A DNA stretch of 60,000 nucleotides, from positions 1,165,501-1,225,500 of the forward strand of contig OZ037768.1 in NCBI GenBank assembly GCA_964035545.1. Direction: 5' to 3'. Made by a program: the position numbers and the translations under genes. The notes under the pieces are model-generated. The model saw only the letters and a list, made by a program, of their open reading frames with translations, did no database searches and was not told the DNA's origin. This DNA is from Bugula neritina (taxonomy: Eukaryota; Bryozoa; Gymnolaemata; Cheilostomatida; Bugulidae). Below are positions 23,567 through 33,103 of this stretch, in pieces (within the stretch, counting starts at the first letter, position 1; every line of letters starts with the position of its first letter).

Positions 23567-26500
23567 TCCCTCTCCCTCTCCCTCTCCCTCTCCCTCTCCC
23601 TCTCCCCCTCCCCCTCCCCCTCTCCTCTCTCCCTCTCCCTCTCCCTCTCCCTCTCCCTCTCCCTCTCCCTCTCCCTCTCCCTCTCCCTCCCTCTCTCTCT
23701 CTCTCTCTCTCCCTCTCCCTCTCCCTCTCCCTCTCCCTCTCTCGTGTCACAAAACAGATCCCCAATCTATCTATCTATTTAAACTGTAGCTGCTAGAAGC
23801 TGTTTAGTGAAGATTATCACCTCGTCTAAAGAACTAATCTTAGAGATAATCTTATTCAACCTCACACATAAAATTACCTGTTGTTAATTGTTCTGACCCT
23901 TTACTTGATACACATTATGTCGTAATCTGTAAAAACTATATTAATACAAATTATTGGAGTAATAAATTCCCACAACTCAATCCATCACTCACTCACTGAT
24001 TACAACACTCTAAGCTGCCGGCTGTGCTGGTCCTTCTTCATCTAAATCAGTCATCTGTACAGGTTGTGTTTTTTGTTAAATAATAATCAGCCAACTTTTG
24101 ACAGCTATAAATGAATGATTGTCACTGTAGTCATAATTATCATCAAATCATCTGAAATATAAAAAGTTGAATATAATTATAATGTGATGAATCATGCAGA
24201 TTGCAGCTGGATTAAATGTTAACTGTATCTGCTGAATCAGAGTGTTAAGAAGTATCTAATGGAGTTAATGAGTATCTTATTAGGAATTTAATTATGAAGT
24301 TCATCCTTTAGTATTCAATAAAACAAACGCTAAACTTTCTTCGCATTGTGAAAGTCACCCAAGTAATTGCATGTTTTACCACGTAGCAATCCAAGGTCAG
24401 ATAACGGACGCCGAGGGACTGCCAATAGCCGGGTCAACTCTGAGGTACGGCTCTGAGATTGAGAAGTACAACACCTCAGCTACAGGCCACTTCTATAGAG
24501 TCAGTGCAGAAGGCAGGTTTACTGTGACAGCCAGTGCCAATGGTGAGTGTCTACCTCCTGTCTCTTCTATATATACTATACTATACTACTCTACCTCCTG
24601 TCTCTTCTATATATACTATACTGTACTACTCTACCACCATGTCTCTGCTATATATACTATACTATACTACTCTACTCTACCACCTGTCTCTTCTATATAT
24701 ACTATACTATACTACTCTACTCTACCTCCTGTCTCTGCTATATATACTATACTATACTACTCTACTCTACCACCTGTCTCTTCTATATATACTATACTAT
24801 ACTACTCTACTCTACCACCTGTCTCTTCTATATATACTATACTACTCTACTCTACCACCATGTCTCTTCTATATATACTATACTATACTACTCTACTCTA
24901 CCACCATGTCTCTTCTATATATACTATACTATACTACTCTACTCTACCACCATGTCTCTTCTATATATACTGTACTATACTACTCTACTCTACCACCATG
25001 TCTCTTCTATATATACTATACTATACTACTCTACTCTACCACCTGTCTCTTCTATATATACTATACTATACTACTCTACTCTACCTCCTGTCTCTTCTAT
25101 ATATACTATACTATACTATACTACTCTACTCTACCTCCTGTCTCTTCTATATATAGCCTACTGTACTATACTATACTACTCTACCACCATGTCTCTTCTA
25201 TATATACTATACTATACTACTCTACTCTACCTCCTGTCTCTTCTATATATACTATACTATACTACTCTACTCTACCACCATGTCTCTTCTATATATGCTA
25301 TACTATACTACTCTACTCTACCACCATGTCTCTTCTATATATACTATACTATACTATACTATACTACTCTACACTATACTATACTACACTATACTACTCT
25401 ACACTGTAATCTATACACTATAATATATCTATACTCTAGATATATTATAGTGTACAATGTACCATGTCTCATTGCAATGACTAGAAGTGTATATCATATT
25501 AAGCTTACAAGTAACATCTTCATGTAATTATGATGTTCCTTAAACCATCCGACACGTGGACAGATCACTTAGCTGACCAATCTAATAGTGTGTGAAACTG
25601 TTTCCTTATATACTCATCAAATCTTCCATGTTGCCTTTTATATCTCATGAATTGCTAATTTTTCACTCTGAGAATTCTGGTAGTCGTGACAGTAGCTAGC
25701 ACTGAGTGAGTTACTGTTCACGTGTTTAGTAGCTAGCACTGAGTGAGTTACTGTCCACGTGTTTAGTAGCTAGCACTGAGAGAGTTACTGTTCACGTGTT
25801 TAGTAGCTAGCACTGAGTGAGTTACTGTCCACGTGTTTAGTAGCTAGCACTGAGTGAGTTACTGTTCACGTGTTTAGTAGCTAGCACTGAGTGAGTTACT
25901 GTCCACGTGTTTAGTAGCTAGCACTGAGTGAGTTACTGTTCACGTGTTTAGTAGCTAGCACTGAGTGAGTTACTGTCCACGTGTTTAGTAGCTAGCACTG
26001 AGTGAGTTACTGTCCACGTGTTTAGTAGCTAGCACTGAGAGAGTTACTGTCCACGTGTTTAGTAGCTAGCACTGAGTGAGTTACTGTCCACGTGTTTAGT
26101 AGCTAGTACTAAGTGAGTTACTGTCCATGTGTTTAGTAGCTAGCACTGAGAGAGTTACTGTCCACGTGTTTAGTAGCTAGCACTGAGAGAGTTACTGTTC
26201 ACGTGTTTAGTAGCTAGCACTGAGTGAGTTACTGTTCACGTGTTTAGTAGCTAGCACTGAGTGAGTTACTGTTCACGTGTTTAGTAGCTAGCACTGAGTG
26301 AGTTACTGTCCACGTGTTTAGTAGCTAGCACTGAGAGAGTTACTGTTCACGTGTTTAGTAGCTAGCACTGAGTGAGTTACTGTCCACGTGTTTAGTAGCT
26401 AGCACTAAGAGAGTTACTGTCCACGTGTTTAGTAGCTAGCACTAAGTAAGTTACTGTCCACATGTTTAGTAGCTAGCACTGAGTGAGTTACTGTCCACGT

Positions 26501-29500
26501 GTTTAGTAGCTAGCACTGAGAGAGTTACTGTTCACGTGTTTAGTAGCTAGCACTGAGTGAGTTACTGTCCACGTGTTTAGTAGCTAGCACTGAGTGAGTT
26601 ACTGTCCACGTGTTTAGTAGCTAGCACTAAGAGAGTTACTGTCCACGTGTTTAGTAGCTAGTACTAAGAGAGTTACTGTCCACGTGTTTAGTAGCTAGCA
26701 CTGAGTGAGTTACTGTTCACGTGTTTAGTAGCTAGTACTAAGAGAGTTACTGTCCACGTGTTTAGTAGCTAGTACTAAGTGAGTTACTGTCCATGTGTTT
26801 AGTAGCTAGCACTGAGAGAGTTACTGTCCATGTGTTTAGCCTGATTTTGAGACAAGTGAACGTAGTGATAGAATATCAGATTCAGTGATGATTTGAATGG
26901 TAGACTCAGTGTGTTAGTCTCATGTGAAATTTATGTAGGTCAAGGTTATACAGATGTTATACAGGAAACTGTATGTCACTGTTACTATTGCTCTTCTTCA
27001 GGATACGAAGATCTCACGCGGCCCGTTGAGGTCAAGGCCGGCTCCATGCAGGACATAACTTTCAAACTGAAGCGTAACGTAAACTACATGCCTTACCACA
27101 ATGCATCAGACATGAGAGTTCTACTGGAGGATATAACCAACCACGACTCTAGCATAGCCTCCATATACAGGTAACGTTTCACTTACACCTTGTCTACAGG
27201 TAATGCTTTACTTACTTCTTGTATACAGTTGATATTTTACTTACTTCTTGTGTAAAGTTAATACTTTACTTACTTCTTGTATACAGTTAATACTTTACTT
27301 ACTTCTTGTCAACATATACAAGTATGTTATTGTTGGGAAGTTGAGTCACCTCTTTCAGCACTCCCAGAGTTCTGAGAAACCAAACGAGTCGTAGAGATGT
27401 TGTTCTTGTAGTATCGGCAAATCGGTGAAAGGAAGTGACCTCAATGTCATCCAGATAACCAGCAGTGAGACTTTACAAGCTCATAAGCCGAGAGTAGCCA
27501 TTGTGGGAGGAGTTCACGGAAATGAGGCGGTGTCCGTGGAAATAGCGATTGCCTTCGCCAGGTACCTCATCAGGAGTGCCGCTCATGACATCAACATTGC
27601 GCAGGTAACTGCTCCTTACCCAGTTGCAGCGTGTTGTGATAACACAGCAAACATGACCCGTGTGTATGTCACATGACCACTGTGTATGTCACATGACCCG
27701 TGTGTATGTCACATGACCAGTGTGTATGTCACATAAGCTGTGTGTATGTCACATGACCACTGTGTGCTGTACTCATACTGATGTTACTGTGTAGTTGGTG
27801 AAGACTACCGACATACACATCCTGCCGATGGTGAACCCTGACGGCGCTGCCAAGTCTACTGCTGACTGCAAGTCTCACATCGGACAGGTCAATGAGAACG
27901 GAGTCGACCTTGACACCAACTTTCCAGGTTCATTTCAATGATTTCTCGATTGTATCCGTCTGTTTTCAAATACCTGGATTATTTTTCTCATAGAAGTTTT
28001 ACTGAAAACTTTTATCAGTCTGTTTTGATGTGATGTGACTCTTCAACTAATTGTAATGTGTTTATATATAACTATACAGTAACCATGCAGTAACTACACT
28101 ACTGTAATACCCCACTACTACTGCTCCACCTTGCCCTTGTATCTGATTACTGAATAGAGATTGTCTGCTCCTGTATCCACCAGGTTCTGGACCAGCTAAA
28201 CAGCAGCAACCAGAGACTGCGGCCATCATTGCCTGGCTGAGGGACCGTGAGTTCAACCTACTGCTACATTTACGGGGCGGTGCCAATGCCGTCTCCTACC
28301 CGTATGACTCGTCTCCGAATGGAGGCGCAGGCCACCACATCACCCACCAGTCGGCCCTGTTGGAATACCTCTCCAGTGCCTATGCCTCTCAGCCTACACT
28401 CAAGGCCTTTTGGGAGGACAACTTCCACTGCCCTGCTCCAAGTAATGATTACACTTTTATGGTCTGATGGGGTAATACACATATTACTATATTACACATA
28501 TACTTGTAATATGTTAGGTACACATAATATACTTGTAGTACATTACATGTATATTTGTAAGTTGTCTGCTCATTCTGCAGGTGCAAATGGAGTAATAAAT
28601 GGTGCGAAGATGAACAGTCATTACGGTAGCCTGGGAGACTATGCTTACGACTCTACGGGTGCCCTCCCCCTCACTGTGTACACTGGTTGCTGCTTCAAAC
28701 CTGAGGCTACAGAACTGGCTCAGGTCTGGAACAGTCACAGAGCGTCATTAGTCAACATTCTTGGCAAGGTAGGAGTCACAGGAGTTGTCTTCTTTTATAT
28801 ACGTGAAGTATTCCAGCTATCTACTGTTTGCTGACGAAGTTCTATGACTAGCCTTTCTCTCAAAGTTGCTGTCTACTGTACTGTCAGCTTGTCCTTCTAC
28901 GCATAATACCAGCATCTTTCTTTTATATATCCAGTTGAAAATTCGTTGTTTTCTTATAATTAAACTGCATTCTCACCCAGCTTATGTAATTCCTCACTCA
29001 GATACACAACGGGATTGAGGTAACTGTAGTAGACGACTCCAATAAGCCCATATCCAACGCCATCATCACTATTAACGAAACTAAGATGGTGCAAAAGACC
29101 AATGAGAAGGGAGTATTTTACGCTGTCAGTCAACCAGGCATTTATGAGGTGAAGAGTGAAGCCCCCGGCTACGCTCCTGTAGTGAAGGTTTGTCTACTTT
29201 TCTCTCTCACACACCCCCCCCCCTCTCCTACATCCTCCCCTATCAGTAGGTGTCTACCATTTCGCAGTCTCGCTGAAAGTGTTATAAATTAGACTGTTTA
29301 GACAGTATTTTAGCTGGTGTTAGAAAAAATGGTTGAATATCTTTGACAGTAGATATATGCAGCTAACAAAGACATTCACTTGAAAATCTCTTGCAATCTG
29401 CAGATACCGGTTTTTTTTCAATTATTTTCGAGATGTATTAGGACTAGCTTGATGGACTGGAGCTCTAGCGGTATTACCAGGTAACATCACATTGTATCCA

Positions 29501-30961
29501 CCAGCGGTATTACCAGGTAACACCACATTGTATCTACTAATATATCTCCTAGTAATCTCTACCTTCCCTTCTGGTGTCATGTAGGAAGTGGAAGTGGTTC
29601 TCGGAGCACACTTGTCACTCAACATCGTCGTGCCTCGGGACCAGATCCTCGGCATGAATAAGAAGACTTTCATTGCTGGTACAGGTAGGTGCACCTGTAC
29701 TGTGTGTTTACTGCTGTGTGTTAACTGCTGTGTGTTATGTGATATAAATTTAGAAAACATGCACATAATAACTATATAAATTATACTGCTTTAACTATAC
29801 TTTTTGATTCTGTGGCAGTATTCCATCCTGTGGCATGGCTGGTTACATTTCTCAGTTTATCTCACCTCTACTTGATATAATGTTTACTCTTGTAAATATG
29901 TATGACTTTGTGATTTACATTTCCACCTCTCACCTCAACGAGTTCTGAAGATGACTTGTATGAAGTAAGATTTACAGCTATTCAGTTTCAATGTTGGTTC
30001 AGGAGTTGTCTTGTTGAGTTACATGTTTGGCACCTGACTTGGGGGAGACAATGCATGATGGGGTGGTAGAATTAGGTCATCTATCTCTGTTCTACCATAT
30101 AAGTAGCTAGAATATAATTAGCTAGCACTGGAACAGTATTGCTCTAGTATTTCACTAATTAGTTTATATACATGTCAACCATTGATTTTAGTCTCTCTTT
30201 CACCACCTCTGTAATTATTTACCTGAATTTTCTCATGTGGGGGTTTATTCACACTTGTCTATCTACCACTGCCTCCCTCTGGCACCCAGCAGCTCACAGA
30301 GTAATCTTCTGCTGCCATAGCTCACCGGTGCTGTCGCTCTTTGCACTATGCCTAAGCAGCACCTGAGATATACTTTGGGATAATTATACCATCACTAAAT
30401 CAAAATAGAATAACTAAATAAATATAAATACTTTATAGTTGTTTTTCTAGTAAATACTCAACTTGACTAATTCACATTCTTTAGTGATATATCAGAATTT
30501 AGGGCAGTTGTTGTAGCCCCATGAGAAAGCAACTCCAGTTTTCACCCTGGTCGTCTAATAAATTATAGCACCTGTCACCACTTGCCAAACTGATTGTAAT
30601 ACTAGCCTACATGCTGTATAGTGGAATGCTATATTCTTGTATAATATGTTGCTGTATGTTATGTTGCTGTGTGTTATGGTAGTGAAGGGTGTGTTGGCTC
30701 TGTGTTGTAGTTGCAGCCGCCGTGCTTCTCGTACTTTCCACGCTGCTGTTGCTCTGCTGCTGCTGTTACAAGGAGAAGTCGTCTTCCCTCTTCAAAGGCA
30801 ACGGCTTTCACTCTCTCAGGACGTACGAAGACGATTATTCATTCAACAGCAAATCTGCGTTACTTCAAAATACTTACAGGGATGAGGAGGAAACAGACTC
30901 TGACTTCGATGTGTTTGATAGGCCGAAGTTTAATGGACACGCCTACAAACCTATCAAATAA
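9017..30961 (+). CDS. CPD: Carboxypeptidase D with four carboxypeptidase domains
   Basis: Type I membrane metallocarboxypeptidase (M14, N/E subfamily) of the trans-Golgi; it trims C-terminal Lys/Arg from peptides after furin-type cleavage. Coding exons: 9017-9756, 10299-10414, 11860-12002, 12667-12836, 13091-13254, 13763-13921, 14306-14497, 14851-15018, 15278-15396, 15655-15754, 16428-16570, 16891-17060, 17642-17852, 18393-18553, 19602-19829, 22359-22602, 22916-23024, 24387-24542, 27002-27170, 27412-27604, 27795-27927, 28184-28441, 28581-28768, 29002-29187, 29585-29684 and 30711-30961. All phases agree, giving 1656 residues against about 1380 in vertebrates. I chose the ATG at 9017 (GAAATGG) because it gives a clean signal peptide; the in-frame ATG at 8963 would add 18 residues. 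Order: signal peptide, active domains I and II, degenerate III and IV, membrane span, acidic tail. Confidence 0.95.
10822..11205. repeat. 48-bp minisatellite in CPD intron 2
   Basis: About eight copies of a 48-bp unit containing CTGCACTGTGTGTCAGTAGA and ACCATAGCAATGCTGTAGAG. The period is divisible by three, so long open frames appear on both strands; these are artefacts. Confidence 0.9.
11717..11859. repeat. 35-bp repeat running into the CPD exon 3 acceptor
   Basis: About four copies of a unit of about 35 bp with TGTTCATACTGAAAGGGCAC and CTGTGACTACATG. The last copy changes to CCTGTTGCAG, which is the splice acceptor of the exon at 11860. Confidence 0.8.
14085..14285. repeat. 18-bp minisatellite in CPD intron 6
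   Basis: About 11 copies of TACAGTGTGTAGTGTAAG with point variants, ending 20 bp before the acceptor at 14305. Confidence 0.85.
14545..14825. repeat. 24-bp AT-rich minisatellite in CPD intron 7
   Basis: About 11 copies of a unit containing GTATATATTATACTGGTTTA. It fills most of the intron between exons 14306-14497 and 14851-15018. Confidence 0.9.
15045..15215. repeat. CTCAGACTATACT repeat in CPD intron 8
   Basis: Irregular tandem copies of TCTCTCAGACTATACTCT, degenerating to the right. It starts about 26 bp after the donor at 15019. Confidence 0.75.
15400..15620. repeat. 27-bp GATAGTATCCTCTCTATCTA repeat in CPD intron 9
   Basis: About eight copies of a unit of about 27 bp containing GATAGTATCCTCTCTATCTA. 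One stretch near 15530-15560 is inverted, which makes a local palindrome. It begins a few bases after the donor at 15397. Confidence 0.85.
16135..16432. repeat. 32-bp minisatellite carrying copies of the CPD exon 11 acceptor
   Basis: About nine copies of a 31-34-bp unit with GTGTGGGTGGTCTACGTAGG followed by TGGTATATATAT. The last copy supplies the acceptor TCTACGTAG/GTGGTATGCAGG used at 16428, so every copy contains the acceptor and the first seven exon bases. Confidence 0.9.
16622..16905. repeat. 47-bp minisatellite carrying six copies of the CPD exon 12 acceptor
   Basis: Exact 47-bp period. TTACAG/GTACACAAGGG occurs with first exon bases at 16656, 16703, 16750, 16797, 16844 and 16891. Only the last copy continues into full domain II sequence. 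Each unit also has GGGTTT/GTATGT, a donor-like site 24 bp after the acceptor. Confidence 0.95.
17515..17635. repeat. 20-bp repeat (GCCCTGTATTTCATAGTATT) in CPD intron 12
   Basis: About six copies with variants ending near the acceptor at 17641. Confidence 0.85.
17844..17963. repeat. 21-bp minisatellite carrying six copies of the CPD exon 13 donor
   Basis: The unit CACCTGATAGTAAGTGTATA(T) includes the exon end CACCTGATA and donor GTAAGT. Donors start at 17853, 17874, 17895, 17916 and 17937, with a GTAGGT variant at 17958. The period is seven codons with no stop. Confidence 0.95.
20147..21186 (-). CDS. Unrecognised single-pass membrane protein, nested antisense in a CPD intron
   Basis: Three exons on the strand opposite CPD: 21072-21186, 20510-20641 and 20147-20400. 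Both junctions have GT-AG ends with matching phases, giving 166 residues. The ATG has good context (GTGAAGATGG) and an in-frame TAG lies 18 bases upstream. Residues 1-38 are hydrophilic with one NQT glycosylation sequon. A membrane span [20 protein letters not shown] (about 44-66) is followed by KLKKRRE and a CC pair, which predicts a cytoplasmic C-terminus. The tail of about 95 residues has a PPLY (PPxY-type) motif and is rich in Ser, Asn and Asp. There is no cleavable signal peptide, so type III topology is likely unless an upstream exon is missing. I do not recognise the family. Codon-level openness, a coherent membrane protein and two phase-matched introns make chance unlikely. Confidence 0.7.
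22055..22350. repeat. CATGTCTATGTCACTCTCTC repeat upstream of CPD exon 16
   Basis: Many copies of an 18-22-bp pyrimidine-rich unit, ending at the acceptor GCTGCCAG of the exon at 22359. The array acts as a very long polypyrimidine tract. Open frames across it are artefacts. Confidence 0.9.
22605..22890. repeat. 29-bp minisatellite filling CPD intron 16
   Basis: About ten copies of a unit containing GATACCCTATTCTACGGTGT. The first copy starts at the donor (ATG/GTGAGACCCCCTATTC) and the array reaches to about 25 bp from the acceptor, so the 313-bp intron is almost entirely repeat. Confidence 0.9.
23160..23740. repeat. (CCCTCT)n satellite in CPD intron 17
   Basis: About 580 bp of CCCTCT hexanucleotides with interspersed CT dinucleotide blocks. 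It gives spurious open frames of over 200 codons on both strands (Ser-Pro on plus, Arg-Glu/Gly on minus). Confidence 0.97.
24545..25395. repeat. About 45-bp TCTTCTATATATACTATACT minisatellite in CPD intron 18
   Basis: About 19 copies of a unit combining CTCCTGTCTCTTCTATATAT with ACTATACTATACTACTCTAC, starting just after the donor at 24543. All three plus frames stay open for long stretches because the repeat lacks stops. Confidence 0.93.
25690..26845. repeat. 37-bp minisatellite with an E-box in nearly every unit, CPD intron 18
   Basis: About 31 direct copies of a 37-bp unit containing GTTTAGTAGCTAGCACTGAG and TGAGTTACTGTCCACGT. Each junction makes CACGTG, or CATGTG in a few copies. Copies differ at a few recurring positions. 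Confidence 0.95.
27160..27300. repeat. 29-31-bp repeat starting at the CPD exon 19 donor
   Basis: The exon end TACAG/GTAACGTTTCACTTAC is followed 29 bp later by TACAG/GTAATGCTTTACTTAC. Copies reading TACAGTTGATATTTTACTTA or similar then follow, in which the donor G is lost. Confidence 0.8.
27640..27765. repeat. 20-bp repeat (CATGACCCGTGTGTATGTCA) in CPD intron 20
   Basis: About six copies with variants, located between the donor at 27605 and the acceptor at 27794. Confidence 0.85.
30711..30961 (+). other. CPD transmembrane segment and cytoplasmic tail exon
   Basis: The membrane span [15 protein letters not shown] (from residue 1574) is followed by CCCCYKEK, a palmitoylation-type Cys cluster. 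The tail of about 60 residues contains [13 protein letters not shown] and the acidic [13 protein letters not shown], with Ser/Thr in casein-kinase-2 context. Acidic clusters and Tyr/Phe signals of this kind direct trans-Golgi retrieval of vertebrate CPD. Confidence 0.85.
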
Positions 30962-33103
30962 GGGTATACCGAGCTAACTGTATTCCACTTAGGTGTCTTA
31001 TATCATTAGTCATGAATAATTGTTTACAGAATAATATTGAATTATTTTAATAAAATGTATACATGTTGCATTTCTTCAGACTGGTATCCGTTCCATATAT
31101 TATATAACATTGTAAGACGTTCTGTCTTCTCCCTAAAGTAAATAATTATTTACTTTTATATAAATTTATTAGTATCATCTACTGTACAAGGAACTCATCT
31201 TTTTATCTCCATTTTGTCAACAAAAATACTATTTTATTGTTGTAAACCACAACTAAAGTCTACTAAAATCAAGTTTATATGCATAAAAATATTTTTATAT
31301 ATTTTTATTTTGAATGTTGTAATCAAGTTATGTTGTTAATAAACGGGTTACTGTTCAGTATGGCAGTATTTAATTCTTTGAAGCCTTGGCATTTGGGTGG
31401 TGGTGGCAGCACTAGTACTAGTAGTGGTAGTAGTAGCACTAGTAGTAGTAGCAGTAGTACTGCAGTAATAGTAGCAGTAGTACTGGTGGTGGTAGTAGCT
31501 GTTGAGAATCTTTACTTGAACCATATATATTTGCAAGGAACTACAAGAATGAATATTCAAGACGTTAGGTAAATTATTAGAGTAAATTACAATATGGCTT
31601 TAGAAGCCTAGATCTACTAACAAATTGTCAAATAATATTCTGTTGTGGGCTTGTGGTAATTGTGTTGGCCTATTGGAATTTGTTCGCCTAATTTGTTAAT
31701 GGATTTGCTCTACTTTTAAATGTAGTTTGGCGATTCAAGTTTGTGTCTTTTGTTGGCATACCAATAGAATAGCCGAGTGTGCGGGTATGCGGCGCTATTG
31801 TGTGTTTCCGGTTAATGTAGTGCTTTGAAAAATAACTTACTTTACTTCTAATTGAATTTAAGTTCGGATAAACCAAGTATTCAATAATGAAAATGAATAC
31901 CTATTTTTGGTCACTTCATTATTATTAAGTAATTATCTCCTTCATTACATCTGTTTATGTTCTAGACTTTTCACTATCAGCAGTACTATTAGTATTACAA
32001 TGTCAAGTGAATCACTTACAGTTACACTTACTGACTTAGGTCTTAGAGTTGGAGTTAGACTTACAGCAATGTCATTGTCTGAGTAAGACTAAGAGTTGGT
32101 CTAAGTCGTAAAAATTAACATAGTTATACTTTAACTTAGTCCTGGTGAATGTTGATGTTCATGTTAATGCTGATCGACTTGCTCTTAGACTTAGAATTAG
32201 AATATAAAACATAAACAAATACAATATGAATATGTACAACTATAGGTATAAGTATAAGACCAAGTATAAGTGTATCACTAATCACTATATCAATATGTAT
32301 AACTATTTTTAATGTTAACTGTGTTTTTAGTGATTTAGTTTAGCTGATAAGTGATAAAACATAAGTCGAAATTAAAATAGACATGATAATTTGAATTTTA
32401 TTCAATTTCATAGTAATACTAATACTAATAGTAAATACTAAATATTAATACTAATAGTAAAATAAATGGTGACAATTATAATGATAGTATTACTATTAGT
32501 GTTACTATTAGTATTTGTATTACTGTTATTATTAGTATTATTATTACTATTAGTATTACTATTAGTATTAGTAATAATAATAGTATTAGTTATATCTTAT
32601 TTGAATAACATTTTTATTATTTCAATTTATGTTATCACTTAATATAAATTATTAAATATACAATGACATTGCCTATTAACATGTTGATGTTGATGATCTG
32701 CTACATAATCATGATCATCATGATCATCATGATTATGGTAGTATCGAGAGTAAAACATACACATATATGAAATATCGCAGTCATACCACTACCCATAGTG
32801 ATAGATTAAAGCTTACAATAAATAATTCAAAAATAATTGTTAGTAAGTTTTCGCACAATCAGTGTGATGTTTTACTGTAACTAATATTAATATACTAGTA
32901 AGAAATACTTCATCTACTCGTACAGTGTGATTGTATCAAATCACATCACAATAAAAGCATGTTTATGCAAGTAATGTTTGATTGAAACTTTTAATAGTAG
33001 CTAATAATTCTTAATACTTATTTGGCTTCAAGGTGGATAGTTTGCAATCTCAGATGATCTCTCTGTACTTTTACTTAACTTTTTAACACAGGCTGTTGCT
33101 GCT
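30962..33103. other. Intergenic region CPD to EXOSC3
   Basis: Contains the CPD 3' UTR, an AGT/GGT-rich array at 31395-31500 and a TATTAGTATTAC-type array at 32410-32600. A short ATCATGATCATCATGATC palindromic stretch lies at 32708-32735. A splice acceptor (TTAACACAG) ends at 33091, just before the EXOSC3 ATG, so a 5' UTR exon may lie in this region. No coding exon recognised. Confidence 0.55.
31049..31054 (+). terminator. CPD poly(A) signal AATAAA
   Basis: A canonical AATAAA 88 bp after the CPD stop codon. Confidence 0.6.

Larger units (their letters stand above)
18393..27100 (+). other. CPD domain III, degenerate pseudo-carboxypeptidase
   Basis: Residues about 840-1190. The HxxE motif is changed to GGLKANEN (K899 in place of the zinc His). 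NRNFPD is replaced by VNFSNP, the second zinc His is absent from [15 protein letters not shown], and no catalytic Glu is found around VTCCTAV. The fold markers remain: a YPWD strand, [10 protein letters not shown], and a transthyretin-like unit beginning [11 protein letters not shown]. This is the domain additional to the vertebrate three-domain plan. Its [11 protein letters not shown] segment resembles the vertebrate third domain. Confidence 0.8.
27100..29684 (+). other. CPD domain IV, pseudo-carboxypeptidase matching vertebrate domain III
   Basis: Residues about 1190-1573. HGNE is kept (H1256, E1259), but NRNFPD is DTNFPG, the second zinc His is Arg (HLRGG, R1360), and the catalytic Glu position is Tyr (TVYTGCC, Y1449), so it is probably inactive. 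The segments [16 protein letters not shown] and GSLGDYAYD correspond closely to what I recall of the vertebrate third domain. The transthyretin-like unit begins [12 protein letters not shown]. Confidence 0.85.

Noticed and set aside
23094-23782. Open frames of more than 200 codons on both strands (Ser-Pro and Arg-Glu/Gly repeats)
   Set aside because: They are translations of the CCCTCT satellite, with no start context, splice logic or non-repeat domain. They lie inside a CPD intron.
24371-25527. Three overlapping plus-strand frames of 261-326 codons
   Set aside because: Only the first part (24387-24542) is a real CPD exon. The rest reads through a 45-bp minisatellite open in all three frames.
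25690-26845. Regular 37-bp direct repeats resembling a CRISPR array
   Set aside because: There are no unique spacers: units are head-to-tail with only point differences, in a eukaryotic intron and with no cas genes.
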